Of a stretch of 14,231 bases of DNA, positions 1-6,501 are shown one piece after another; within the stretch, counting starts at the first letter, position 1; every line of letters begins with the position of its first letter. The notes below the pieces were generated by a model. The model did no database searches and was not told where the DNA came from. It saw nothing but the letters and a program-made list of their open reading frames with translations. The stretch spans positions 1 to 14,231 of the forward strand of contig CAMMLF010000030.1 in assembly GCA_946497585.1 (NCBI GenBank), given 5' to 3'. The DNA is from an uncultured Clostridium sp. GTDB lineage: Bacteria; Bacillota; Clostridia; TANB77; CAG-508. The position numbers were made by a program, and so were the translations under genes.

Positions 1-69
1 TCCAATCAGCAAAATTATAGGTGCCATATTCCTTATTATCTTACTGACGGGATAAGTATCTTTTTCCAT
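1..69 (-). CDS. Partial small protein, N-terminus only
   Basis: This is the first 23 codons of a leftward gene that leaves the window (MEKDTYPVSKIIRNMAPIIL...). The ATG at 69-67 is preceded on the minus strand by a GGAGGT ribosome binding site at about 8 nt. The visible part is a short polar stretch followed by hydrophobic residues, which could open a membrane segment, but too little is present to say. It is the last visible gene of the leftward operon, 53 nt after the stop of its neighbour. Function unknown. Confidence 0.6.
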   Translation of the reverse strand, partial: MEKDTYPVSKIIRNMAPIILLIG

Positions 70-122
70 TTTTACCTCCAGTCTGTTTACAATTAAACAA
101 GTCAACTGTTGTATTTATAAAA

Positions 123-533
123 TTATTGTAAAGATTTATCTATTTGAATAAAATTAACAGTAGAATACCACACTCCATTAGTATCATCTCCATAAGGAAT
201 TAAAAAATCAGGGTCTATTTCATTTTCTTTATCTTCAGTTTCTTCTAATGTTCTTATAATTTTAAATTGTAAAAATAATTTTCCTTCAATAGTTTTTTCT
301 TTATTTAAATTCCATTTATAATAAAAATTTAAATCATCTTCACCCAAATAATCTAAAATTATTTCTTCGGCTTCTCCATCATTATTTTTGACAATTAAAA
401 TAAAATTACTATTTTCTTTTTCAGTTGTGAATAAAGTTTTTGAAACTTTTATAATAATTTCTCTTTCTTCGCCCGCCATTAGATATTTTAGTTTTGGTGG
501 TATTTCTATTATTTTATTATTTAACTCTATCAT
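123..533 (-). CDS. Probable phage tail/baseplate-type beta-sandwich protein
   Basis: A 136-residue protein with no signal peptide or membrane segment. Its pattern of alternating beta strands, a central FYYKWNL followed by EGKLFLQFKI, and a closing VWYSTVNFIQI resembles the small beta-sandwich domain at the N-terminus of many Firmicutes phage tail and baseplate proteins, where a W-S-T strand ends the domain. This is recognition by pattern, not a proven homology. The start lies 17 nt inside the end of the upstream gene and has a strong GAGGAGG ribosome binding site, so the two genes are translationally coupled. If correct, the leftward operon belongs to the virion or host-binding module. It could instead be any small all-beta phage protein. 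Confidence 0.65.
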   Translation of the reverse strand: MIELNNKIIEIPPKLKYLMAGEEREIIIKVSKTLFTTEKENSNFILIVKNNDGEAEEIILDYLGEDDLNFYYKWNLNKEKTIEGKLFLQFKIIRTLEETEDKENEIDPDFLIPYGDDTNGVWYSTVNFIQIDKSLQ

Positions 534-1224
534 TTTCTTCCTCCTCGTAATGAAGGCTCTCTATTATCTTCCCCTTGTATGTCGTTCCTGTTAAGTCTCC
601 GTTAAGAGTTTTTAAAGTTCTTTCAGCATCCATTAAAACAAAATATGATGTACTTTGGAATAAGTTTAAAGCAGCATATTCTTTTTCTATAACACTATCA
701 AAAACTGTACTTGAGTTGATATCACTTAAAGTACCTGCTATATAATCGTGTCTTTTGTAATTCCACTCCCAAAATTTTTTTATTACAATTTCAGGAATCT
801 GTTGTTCTCTCATTTTTTCAGTAGATTTTTTTACTACGTCGTTTAACGCTTTTACATTTTCAGATAAGAAGTTATTTTTTGTAATATTTTTATCTAGTAA
901 AGCATAAGTAATTTGTTTGCTCTCTTCATAAAAGATTTGTAAAGTGTCTTTAAAAATTTCTGTTCTTACTGGTCCACCAATTTTTGTAATTGGTAATTTT
1001 ACTTCCAAAATACTATCGATTTTGTTAAAATAAGGATGTAGCTCTTTTAAAGCCGAAACAGAGTCGTATTGTATATGTTCAGCCTCTTCTGGTAATTTAC
1101 CTTTTTTAACTTTCATATCTATCACAGCAGAAAAATACTTAACTAAAAGATAAATTACTGCGGCCGCCAATATAACTAAGAAACCTATATCTGCAATCGT
1201 TTTGGCTATTTCTAAGAACTCCAT
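517..1224 (-). CDS. Membrane-anchored phage protein of unknown function
   Basis: A 235-residue protein with one strong hydrophobic segment near the N-terminus (about residues 14-34, FLVILAAAVIYLLVKYF) followed by a lysine-rich stretch (MKVKKGK). It is probably an N-out, C-in anchored protein with a helical cytoplasmic domain of about 190 residues. The rest is charged and predicted mostly alpha-helical, with no catalytic motif I recognise. The start has GGAGGTGATT on the minus strand just upstream. It lies between two leftward genes and overlaps the next one by 17 nt. The Ala-Ala-Ala in the membrane segment is encoded GCG GCC GCA, giving a GCGGCCGC word that is rare in such AT-rich DNA. Placement next to a tail-like domain would fit a membrane or lysis-related role, but nothing proves that. 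Confidence 0.7.
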   Translation of the reverse strand: MEFLEIAKTIADIGFLVILAAAVIYLLVKYFSAVIDMKVKKGKLPEEAEHIQYDSVSALKELHPYFNKIDSILEVKLPITKIGGPVRTEIFKDTLQIFYEESKQITYALLDKNITKNNFLSENVKALNDVVKKSTEKMREQQIPEIVIKKFWEWNYKRHDYIAGTLSDINSSTVFDSVIEKEYAALNLFQSTSYFVLMDAERTLKTLNGDLTGTTYKGKIIESLHYEEEENDRVK

Positions 1225-1295
1225 TTCAAAAAATCACCTCCAGCCGATTACTTCTTTTTTATATGTAATTCGACCTATCAGCGACTAAAATTTTG

Positions 1296-1868
1296 TTATT
1301 CCTCATTAAGTAGTATTTTTGAAGAGGAATTTATAAAACTTATATTTGTTCTTTTGTTTTTTATCTTTAAGAATTCAATTAGTTTCTTTCTTGATTCATT
1401 ATCTAAATCAAAAACGTCTAATTCATTATTTATATATTTATTAAAAATAGGTAATAATTCTTCTTCCATTCCATAAGGAGTTGGATTTGCATTACTAAAA
1501 TCAACTTTATAAAATTTTAAAATTTCCATTAAATATTCTGGTGTATAATCTAAAAATAAATTTAATGTATAATTTGTTTTTATAAAATTTATTTGAGTTT
1601 CTCTCAATAATTTTGTATCAGTATTTATAATGATTGTTTCTCCTTTGTTTAAAATTACATCTTTTATATTATTAACAATATTTAATTTATATAAATTATG
1701 TTTATTATTTTTATAAATTGCTAAAAATGCTTTATCTTCTATTGTATTCTTATTAACTAAAGTTAAATTTTTTATATTCCATAAATTACAATATCTTTTT
1801 ATAAACAATATCATATATTGAATTTCTTCTTCTATTGGCATTAAATTTAATTGTTCTTCTATTGTCAT
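1296..1868 (-). CDS. Hypothetical protein, 190 aa
   Basis: I do not recognise this protein. It is soluble-looking, very rich in Ile, Asn, Lys and Leu, and predicted alpha/beta, without a signal peptide, membrane segment or metal-binding cluster. Its start codon overlaps the stop of the upstream 42-residue gene in an ATGA arrangement, with AAAAGGAGGA upstream, so the two are translationally coupled. Codon use is extremely AT-rich even compared with its neighbours. It is the second gene of the leftward operon. Confidence 0.7.
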   Translation of the reverse strand: MTIEEQLNLMPIEEEIQYMILFIKRYCNLWNIKNLTLVNKNTIEDKAFLAIYKNNKHNLYKLNIVNNIKDVILNKGETIIINTDTKLLRETQINFIKTNYTLNLFLDYTPEYLMEILKFYKVDFSNANPTPYGMEEELLPIFNKYINNELDVFDLDNESRKKLIEFLKIKNKRTNISFINSSSKILLNEE

Positions 1869-1993
1869 TTCTTTTTCCTCCTTTTCTCTATAAAGTCTTC
1901 TACTTTATTCCAAATGAAATTAAATAACATTAGTATAAAAGGTAAAAATATTATTCCAGCTAATCCTAACATTAACTTTGTTTCCTCTGACAT
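1865..1993 (-). CDS. Small single-pass membrane protein, 42 aa
   Basis: A 42-residue protein (MSEETKLMLGLAG...). The ATG at 1993-1991 has a GGAGGT ribosome binding site 5-6 nt upstream, which decides this start over an in-frame upstream ATG at 2128 that lacks one and lies upstream of the promoter. Residues 7-27 form one hydrophobic helix (LMLGLAGIIFLPFILMLFNF), and the tail is strongly basic (EKRRKKK), so it is likely N-out with a cytoplasmic basic end. It uses TGA as stop, overlapping the next start. It is the first gene after the leftward promoter at 2022-2050. A small holin-like or accessory membrane protein is possible; function unknown. Confidence 0.7.
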   Translation of the reverse strand: MSEETKLMLGLAGIIFLPFILMLFNFIWNKVEDFIEKRRKKK

Positions 1994-2021
1994 AATACCT
2001 CCTATATAATAAACTATTTTT

Positions 2022-2050
2022 AGTATAACACAAAAACAAAAATTTTTCAA
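2022..2050 (-). promoter_or_regulatory. Leftward sigma-70-type promoter
   Basis: On the minus strand TTGAAA (2050-2045), exactly 17 bp, then TATACT (2027-2022). It lies 29 nt upstream of the ATG of the 42-residue membrane protein and is the only good promoter ahead of the leftward operon. Confidence 0.65.
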
Positions 2051-2179
2051 GTTTTTGAGAATGAGCTTCGCGCCAACTAAAAAATCTTCCTTTATAAATA
2101 ACGCGCGTATGCGCACGTGAAATACCATATTTTAAATTTTTAGTCAAATTTTTAATATAAAATTTTAATTGCGCAGAAG

Positions 2180-2208
2180 TTGATTTTTATTCAAAAATAT
2201 TATATAAT
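2180..2208 (+). promoter_or_regulatory. Rightward sigma-70-type promoter
   Basis: TTGATT (2180-2185), 17-bp spacer, TATAAT (2203-2208). It sits 28 nt upstream of the 48-residue gene at 2236 and probably drives the block through glyA and beyond. Same architecture as the other rightward promoters here. Confidence 0.75.
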
Positions 2209-2235
2209 TAAAATAGTTTTTAAGGAGGATTGTTT

Positions 2236-2382
2236 ATGAAAGATATTTTTCTTCGCATTGTAGCTGCCTTACTATTTCTAGCTGGTTTAACTTTAATATT
2301 AATTGGCGCTATAAATTTAACAAGTAATTTAACACAAAAGAATAAACAACCAAATATAACTTATTTAGTAAGAGAGGTTTAA
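2236..2382 (+). CDS. Small membrane protein, 48 aa
   Basis: A 48-residue ORF starting at an ATG preceded by TAAGGAGGAT at good spacing. Residues 5-29 are hydrophobic (LRIVAALLFLAGLTLILIGA), giving one transmembrane helix; the C-terminal 20 residues are polar and soluble (NKQPNITYLVREV). It is the first gene behind the promoter at 2180. Its last codons carry the GAGAGG that serves as ribosome binding site for the next mini-gene, whose ATG starts 1 nt after this stop. Function unknown. Confidence 0.65.
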   Translation: MKDIFLRIVAALLFLAGLTLILIGAINLTSNLTQKNKQPNITYLVREV

Positions 2383-2383
2383 A

Positions 2384-2512
2384 ATGACAGAATGTTGTAG
2401 AAAATGTTTAAAAACTTTTTGTGAAAAAAGAAATACAATAGAAAATTGCAAAGAATGTATTTCAGAAGTTTACTATCAAATAAAACAATTAAATAAACAA
2501 GTGGAGGAATAA
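2384..2512 (+). CDS. Small cysteine-rich (zinc-binding type) protein, 42 aa
   Basis: A 42-residue ORF with Cys at 4, 5, 8, 13, 22 and 25 (ECCRKC, then NCKEC). The C-x2-C pairs suggest a small zinc-binding knuckle followed by a polar helix (YYQIKQLNKQVEE). It is packed between the 48-residue membrane gene and glyA, and the GTGGAGGAA at its end is the ribosome binding site of glyA, so it is likely a real, coupled gene. Function unknown. Confidence 0.6.
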   Translation: MTECCRKCLKTFCEKRNTIENCKECISEVYYQIKQLNKQVEE

Positions 2513-2515
2513 TAT

Positions 2516-3817
2516 ATGAGTTTAAAAGAGAAAGACCCTTTAATTTGGGCTTATATACAAAAAGAAAAAGAAAGACAAGAGAATACAATAGAATTAATTG
2601 CTTCAGAAAATTTTACAAGTAAAGAAGTAATGGAAGCAATGGGAACTATTTTAACTAATAAATATGCAGAAGGTTATCCTAAAAAAAGATATTATGGTGG
2701 ATGCGAAAATGTTGATGCAATAGAACAATTAGCAATAGATAGAGTAAAGAAACTTTTCGGAGCTGAATATGCAAATGTTCAACCACATAGCGGCGCGCAA
2801 GCTAATATGGCAGCATATCAAGCCATTCTACAACCTGGTGATACAGTTATAGGAATGAGTTTGGAAAATGGCGGCCATTTAACACACGGTTCTCCAGTTA
2901 ATCAAAGTGGAAAATTATACAACTTCGTTCCTTATGGAGTTAAAGAGGACGGTCGTATCAATTATGATGAATTACGCCAACTAATTTTTGAATATAAACC
3001 TAGATTAGTTTTAGCTGGTGCAAGCGCATATCCAAGAATAATCGATTTTAAAGCAATAAGAGAAAGTGTAGATGCTTATAACGAAAGTATTGGAATTTCT
3101 ACTGAACCAAAAGTACTTTCAGATGAAGATATAAAATATATAGAAAAACATAAATGCTATTTTATGGTAGATATGGCTCATATAGCTGGCCTAGTTGCCG
3201 CTGGTTTACATCCAAGTCCAGTACCTTATGCAGATATTGTTACTTCAACAACTCATAAAACTTTAAGAGGTCCAAGAGGAGGAATTATATTAGCAAAATC
3301 TGAACTAGGAAAGAAATTGAACAGTGCAGTATTTCCAGGTACTCAAGGTGGTCCATTAGAACACGTAATAGCTGCAAAAGCAGTTTGTTTTGAAGAAGCA
3401 TTACAACCAGAATTTAAATTATATCAAAGACAAATTGTAGAAAACTGTAAAGTATTGGCAGAAGGTTTAGTAGCTTGTGGATTTAATTTAGTATCAGGAG
3501 GAACAGATAATCATTTAATTCTTATTGATTTAAGAAATAAAGGAATTACAGGATTAGAAGCACAACAAAGATTAGAAGAATTAGGAATTACTGTTAATAA
3601 GAATGCAGTACCAAAAGATACAGAAAAACCAATGATAACAAGTGGTATAAGATTAGGAACTGCCGCAGTTACTACTAGAGGATTTACAGAAGACGATATT
3701 GCGACAGTGGCTGTTTTAATTGCAGAAGGATTAAAATTTGGTAAAGATGCAAGATTCACAGATGATGAATTGAAAATTGCAGTAAGACAGTTATGTAAAG
3801 ACCATCCAATTTATTAG
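2516..3817 (+). CDS. glyA: Serine hydroxymethyltransferase (SHMT)
   Basis: Converts serine and tetrahydrofolate to glycine and 5,10-methylene-tetrahydrofolate, the one-carbon donor for thymidylate synthesis; cytosolic PLP enzyme. All family landmarks are present: IELIASENF (26-33), EGYPKKRYYGG (52-62), VQPHSGAQAN (88-97), HLTHGSPVN (121-129), VDMAHIAGLVAAG (218-230) with the PLP-pairing Asp219, STTHKTLRGPRGG (244-256) with the Schiff-base Lys248, and FPGTQGGP (273-280). At 433 aa it is about 15 residues longer than the usual bacterial enzyme because of an insertion (about 187-212) just before the VDMAH strand. The start has GGAGG at 7 nt. No frameshift; catalytic residues are intact, so it is probably active. 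In a phage it would plausibly feed dTMP or modified-pyrimidine synthesis, though no thymidylate synthase or nucleotide hydroxymethylase lies in the window. Confidence 0.95.
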   Translation: MSLKEKDPLIWAYIQKEKERQENTIELIASENFTSKEVMEAMGTILTNKYAEGYPKKRYYGGCENVDAIEQLAIDRVKKLFGAEYANVQPHSGAQANMAAYQAILQPGDTVIGMSLENGGHLTHGSPVNQSGKLYNFVPYGVKEDGRINYDELRQLIFEYKPRLVLAGASAYPRIIDFKAIRESVDAYNESIGISTEPKVLSDEDIKYIEKHKCYFMVDMAHIAGLVAAGLHPSPVPYADIVTSTTHKTLRGPRGGIILAKSELGKKLNSAVFPGTQGGPLEHVIAAKAVCFEEALQPEFKLYQRQIVENCKVLAEGLVACGFNLVSGGTDNHLILIDLRNKGITGLEAQQRLEELGITVNKNAVPKDTEKPMITSGIRLGTAAVTTRGFTEDDIATVAVLIAEGLKFGKDARFTDDELKIAVRQLCKDHPIY

Positions 3818-3831
3818 AGAGGAGAATAAAT

Positions 3832-4347
3832 ATGAGTAAGAAAAATTCTAAAGCTAGAAAAGCTTTAAAAAGAATTTATGGAGATGGCTGTTTTGTTGAA
3901 CGCGCAGGAATTAGAAAAATAACAGGCTATAAGAAAGATGCTCATATGATTACTTATCACCATTTGCGCCATCAGTCAGAAGGAGGAAAAGCTACTGTAG
4001 AAAACGGCGCGAATGTAGCTTTAGAAAATCATGAATGGTTACATACTCTTCCTCGTAAAGAAGAAGAAAAAGTTAATGATGCTATTAGAGAATGGAAAGC
4101 TAACTTTTTAACTATGAAAGGTAATGGGAAAATTGAAGATAGTGGACAGCTAACTTTTCCAGATTTGACTAAGAGAGAAGATTGTATTATAATAAAAGCA
4201 TATGATACAACAAAAGAACAATACGAAGAACTGCAAAAGCAAAAACAAGAAAGAGAGAAAAAGCAAAGATTTAATCGCAGTAAAGAAAAACAAAAATTAC
4301 AACAACTTATTGATGAGTTAATAGATGAAGGAGAAATCGAACTATAA
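3832..4347 (+). CDS. HNH endonuclease family protein
   Basis: A 171-residue protein. Residues 41-74 (TYHHLRHQSEGGKATVENGA...HEWLHTLP) carry the HNH layout: His43-His44, a GGKATVENGA turn with Asn58, and His67/His71. It resembles phage HNH nucleases that nick or cut DNA with one metal ion. The zinc-binding C-x2-C pairs of some HNH proteins are absent (single Cys20), so it belongs to the non-zinc type or is divergent. The C-terminal 60 residues are a charged coiled coil (QYEELQKQKQEREKKQRFN...). The start follows AGAGAGGAGAATAA, 14 nt after glyA. It could be a homing-type nuclease that invaded the block, or a packaging- or defence-related nuclease. Confidence 0.75.
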   Translation: MSKKNSKARKALKRIYGDGCFVERAGIRKITGYKKDAHMITYHHLRHQSEGGKATVENGANVALENHEWLHTLPRKEEEKVNDAIREWKANFLTMKGNGKIEDSGQLTFPDLTKREDCIIIKAYDTTKEQYEELQKQKQEREKKQRFNRSKEKQKLQQLIDELIDEGEIEL

Positions 4348-4375
4348 AATCTTTTGTGAGTAAAAGGAGGATTTT

Positions 4376-4633
4376 ATGGGTAAGAAAATTTTAATAGGAA
4401 TTTTAGGTTTGTGTATTATTATTTTTGGAGTATGGTATTATAATTCTCAAAAAACAGTAGAATGTTGGTGGGGAGTATTATATCCACCATTATCTTTTGT
4501 AGGATTTGAAGAAGATAATACACAAAGAGCGGAAATTTCTTCTCTTGATAAAGATTATTTCTATATACAAAAAGAAGAGCCTATTAAATTTAAATTTGCC
4601 ATTGTAGAATGGTTTGAAGAATTTTTAAAATAG
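4376..4633 (+). CDS. Membrane-anchored hypothetical protein, 85 aa
   Basis: An 85-residue protein starting MGKKIL, then a hydrophobic segment at about residues 5-22 (ILIGILGLCIIIFGVWYY) typical of a signal anchor; no clear lipobox or signal peptidase site. The exported or cytosolic remainder is acidic and aromatic (ECWWGVLYPPLSF). AAAGGAGGATTTT precedes the ATG. It lies between the HNH gene and the phosphoesterase in the same transcription unit. Not recognised. Confidence 0.7.
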   Translation: MGKKILIGILGLCIIIFGVWYYNSQKTVECWWGVLYPPLSFVGFEEDNTQRAEISSLDKDYFYIQKEEPIKFKFAIVEWFEEFLK

Positions 4634-4648
4634 AAAAGAGTGATTAGA

Positions 4649-5200
4649 GTGGGAAAAAATTATTTTATTGCAGATACACATTTCTTCCACGAAAAAATTA
4701 TAAAGATGTGTAATAGACCTTTTGATAATGTAGAAGAAATGAATAAAAAATTAATTGAAAATTGGAATAAGAAAGTGACAGATGATGATACAGTATATAT
4801 ATTAGGTGATGTTTCTTTTAAAGGTTCAAAAGAAAATACAATTTCTATATTAAAACAATTAAAAGGAAAGAAAATTCTAATAAAGGGTAATCATGATAGA
4901 TTTGTTGGACAGCGCGATTTTGATGAGTGCTTTGAAAAAGTTTATGATTATTTACAAATTACAGAAGATAAACAACAAATAATCTTAAGTCATTATCCTA
5001 TAATTGATTATGCAGGTATGTATTACGGCGCGAAAATGATTTATGGACATATTCATAATAAGTATGTACCTCATAAAAATATGTATTGTGTTAGTGTAGA
5101 ATGTGTCAATTATGAGCCAGTTACTTTGGAAGAAATTGAAGAAATTTACAAAGATAAAGAAACAAAAGAAGAAATAGATTGGACTATAAAATGGAACTAA
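4649..5200 (+). CDS. Calcineurin-like metallophosphoesterase
   Basis: A 183-residue dinuclear metal phosphoesterase, compact as in COG4186-type enzymes. The motifs are complete: D9-T-H11, G53-D54, GNHD (80-83), SHYP (114-117, His115) and GHIH (133-136). The substrate is not fixed by the family: cyclic nucleotides, nucleic-acid ends and phosphoproteins are all possible. I prefer the GTG at 4649 over the in-frame GTG at 4640, because AAGAGTGATTAGA then aligns as a ribosome binding site exactly like AAGAAGTGATTAGT before the ATG at 7785; the 4640 codon would lie inside that site. Given the nearby cREC protein, Ro60-like protein and tRNAs, a role on RNA ends (2',3'-cyclic phosphate) is an attractive inference, not shown by sequence. 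Confidence 0.88.
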   Translation: MGKNYFIADTHFFHEKIIKMCNRPFDNVEEMNKKLIENWNKKVTDDDTVYILGDVSFKGSKENTISILKQLKGKKILIKGNHDRFVGQRDFDECFEKVYDYLQITEDKQQIILSHYPIIDYAGMYYGAKMIYGHIHNKYVPHKNMYCVSVECVNYEPVTLEEIEEIYKDKETKEEIDWTIKWN

Positions 5201-5207
5201 TAAATTC

Positions 5208-5236
5208 TTGAAAATAATAAAAATTTTTGATATAAT
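5208..5236 (+). promoter_or_regulatory. Rightward promoter of the 5265 gene and tmRNA
   Basis: TTGAAA (5208-5213), 17 bp, TGATATAAT with the -10 at 5231-5236 and an extended -10 TG. It is the nearest good promoter upstream of both the small gene at 5265 and the tmRNA, which has no separate promoter of its own that I can see. Confidence 0.75.
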
Positions 5237-5264
5237 TAAAATATAAAATGAAAGGAGAAGTAAA

Positions 5265-5594
5265 ATGAGTAAAAAGTTAAGTAAACAACAAGAAAGTGAA
5301 GTTAGAGCTAATCTATACAAAGCTGTTGAAAATGGTTTAAACAATGAAAAATATCAACACGAGCCAGTTGTAAAAGGTCGCTTAGTTACAATTCCAATTG
5401 ATGGAGTTAATTATTATGCTACTGTTAATATAACTTTACACAATCCAGAAAAATTTGATGTAGAGGAAATTAGACAAGAATATTTAACAAAGTTAGAGGC
5501 GGCCGCACAAAGAAGCGCTGAAAAAGCAGAGAAAGACCGTTTAAAAGCTGAAAAAGCAGAAAGAAGACAAAATAAAAATAAAAATAAGGAATAG
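5265..5594 (+). CDS. Hypothetical phage protein, 109 aa
   Basis: A 109-residue protein with an N-terminal helix (KLSKQQESEVRANLYKAVE), a short beta region (GRLVTIPIDGVNYYATVNITLH, about 38-59) and a highly charged Ala/Lys/Glu helix with a basic tail (AEKAERRQNKNKNKE). The basic end would suit nucleic-acid binding, but I recognise no family. GAAAGGAGAAGTAAA precedes the ATG. Its stop lies inside a hairpin (5586-5605) that separates it from the tmRNA 20 nt downstream, so the mRNA and tmRNA are probably one transcript. Confidence 0.75.
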   Translation: MSKKLSKQQESEVRANLYKAVENGLNNEKYQHEPVVKGRLVTIPIDGVNYYATVNITLHNPEKFDVEEIRQEYLTKLEAAAQRSAEKAEKDRLKAEKAERRQNKNKNKE

Positions 5595-5605
5595 AAATAT
5601 TCCTT
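5586..5605 (+). other. Hairpin between the 5265 gene and tmRNA
   Basis: AAGGAATA, loop GAAA, TATTCCTT: a perfect 8-bp stem 9 nt upstream of the tmRNA 5' end and containing the stop codon of the preceding gene. No T-run follows, so it looks more like a processing or mRNA-protecting hairpin than an intrinsic terminator. Confidence 0.5.
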
Positions 5606-5613
5606 CCCTATAT

Positions 5614-5967
5614 GGGGTAGTAATGGTTTCGACTATAATTGAATATAAAAATAAGCAAGTAGTGGTCAGACAGGACACTTAAAAAGTCTGGAAAAGAATA
5701 AGAGCAAGGCAAGAAAAGTTATTAATCGCTGCTTAGTTGAATAAGCTTATGTAGTTTTCATGTGATTCACCTCCTTTCTTTTGAAAGATGTAATTATATA
5801 GATAAACAATTTGATGGTTGTAAAATTGTTTTTTCGGAACAACCAGTTAAATAAAGTTTTGTTTGTTTTACTATTATTTAACTTACTATTTTTAAAATAA
5901 ACTAAACTTGTAGAAAATTTTTATTGAAAATTATGGGACAGGAGTTCAATTCTCCTCTACTCCACCA
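5614..5967 (+). ncRNA. ssrA: tmRNA, phage-borne
   Basis: Transfer-messenger RNA, which rescues stalled ribosomes by adding a degradation tag. The 5' end (GGGGTAG, then TGGTTTCGAC) pairs with the 3' end (CTACTCC plus A and an encoded CCA) to form the acceptor, with the alanine identity pair G3-U70 preserved. The T arm is AGGAG/TTCAATT/CTCCT. The tag frame begins at GCA 5704 and reads ARQEKLLIAA with TAG at 5734-5736, ending in the Ala-Ala that proteases such as ClpXP recognise. At 354 nt it is normal length for a one-piece tmRNA. It follows a small protein gene and runs within 6 nt into RNA element A. No smpB is visible, so host SmpB would be needed. An odd stretch at 5768-5779 matches the 16S anti-Shine-Dalgarno tail. 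Confidence 0.95.
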
Positions 5968-5973
5968 AAGAAA

Positions 5974-6041
5974 AAGGCACATACAGCATTTACTTTGCTC
6001 GACCACACGAGCACCGAATTGGTAATTCGTTTTTGTGCCTT
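5974..6041 (+). ncRNA. RNA element A: AAGGCAC-ATACAGCA family
   Basis: A 68-nt structured element that starts 6 nt after the tmRNA CCA. AAGGCAC (5974-5980) pairs with GTGCCTT (6035-6041); ATACAGCA follows the 5' strand directly (5981-5988). Inside are two hairpins, TGCTCG/CGAGCA and GAATT/AATTC. A run of eight T (6044-6051) follows, so it also works as an intrinsic terminator for the tmRNA transcript. The outer stem and motif are identical to element D at 8422, which shows this is a family rather than a chance terminator. It may be released as a small RNA. Not a family I can name. Confidence 0.75.
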
Positions 6042-6055
6042 GATTTTTTTTAAAT

Positions 6056-6084
6056 TTGATTTTGTTTTAAAATTGTGTTATAAT
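6056..6084 (+). promoter_or_regulatory. Rightward promoter
   Basis: TTGATT (6056-6061), 17 bp, TGTTATAAT with -10 at 6079-6084. It starts right after the terminator of element A and drives the leader ORF, the zinc protein and tRNA-Ser. The -10 is followed by TATTATAGAAGA, nearly the same start-site sequence as the promoters at 7721 and 10372. Confidence 0.8.
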
Positions 6085-6122
6085 TATTATAGAAGAATAA
6101 AAAAGGAAAGAAGTTGATTATT

Positions 6123-6155
6123 ATGTTGAGTTCAGTAAAAGGAGGTCGTTTTTAA
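6123..6155 (+). CDS. Possible 10-residue leader peptide
   Basis: A 10-codon ORF (MLSSVKGGRF) with its own AAAGAAGTTGATT ribosome binding site in the standard position. The GGA GGT codons inside it are the ribosome binding site of the next gene, whose ATG overlaps this stop (TAATG). This arrangement suggests translational coupling rather than attenuation, since no alternative hairpins are evident. Confidence 0.35.
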   Translation: MLSSVKGGRF

Positions 6156-6379
6156 TGAGACAAAGTACGACTCCTACAAGATTATATTGTCCAAGATGTG
6201 GTGAAATTCATTCTATTTTTAGAAAAACTGCAAAACAAAAGAAAGCAGGTCATTATAAAAAGTTTTATTGTTATAAATGTAGGGACACTCATAACCACAT
6301 TGAATTAAAAGAATATAATTATACACAAGAAGAATTACAAGAAATGGTAGAACAGATGAAAAAAGAAGGAAAATACTAA
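6155..6379 (+). CDS. Small zinc-ribbon protein, 74 aa
   Basis: A 74-residue protein with two cysteine pairs, C12-P-R-C15 and C39-Y-K-C42, separated by a basic linker (RKTAKQKKAGHYKK), then RDTHNHIELKEYN and an acidic helix. This is a zinc ribbon of the kind common in small phage proteins that copy host zinc-ribbon folds; a nucleic-acid role is likely but unproven. AAAGGAGGT precedes the ATG. tRNA-Ser begins 3 nt after its stop, so the mRNA and tRNA must be separated by processing. Confidence 0.75.
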   Translation: MRQSTTPTRLYCPRCGEIHSIFRKTAKQKKAGHYKKFYCYKCRDTHNHIELKEYNYTQEELQEMVEQMKKEGKY

Positions 6380-6382
6380 TAC

Positions 6383-6473
6383 GCCTGTATACCCAAGTTG
6401 GTGAAGGGGACAGTTTGCTAAACTGTTAGGTCGAGAAATCGGCGCGAAGGTTCGAGTCCTTCTGCAGGCGCCA
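6383..6473 (+). tRNA. tRNA-Ser (GCT)
   Basis: Acceptor GCCTGTA/TGCAGGC, anticodon stem ACAGT/ACTGT with loop TTGCTAA (anticodon GCT), the long variable arm expected of a serine tRNA, T loop TTCGAGT, discriminator G and encoded CCA. 91 nt. It decodes AGC/AGT. Confidence 0.95.
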
Positions 6474-6501
6474 ATTTTTAAAAAGAAAGGAAATGATAAT
6501 T

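Noticed and set aside
1994..2147. Longer leftward reading frames upstream of the 42-residue protein
   Set aside because: They start upstream of the leftward promoter, lack ribosome binding sites and show no protein-like composition.
4985..5344. Leftward 119-codon hydrophobic frame
   Set aside because: It is antisense to the phosphoesterase, the promoter and the 5265 gene; its Phe/Leu/Ile richness is what AT-rich antisense DNA gives.
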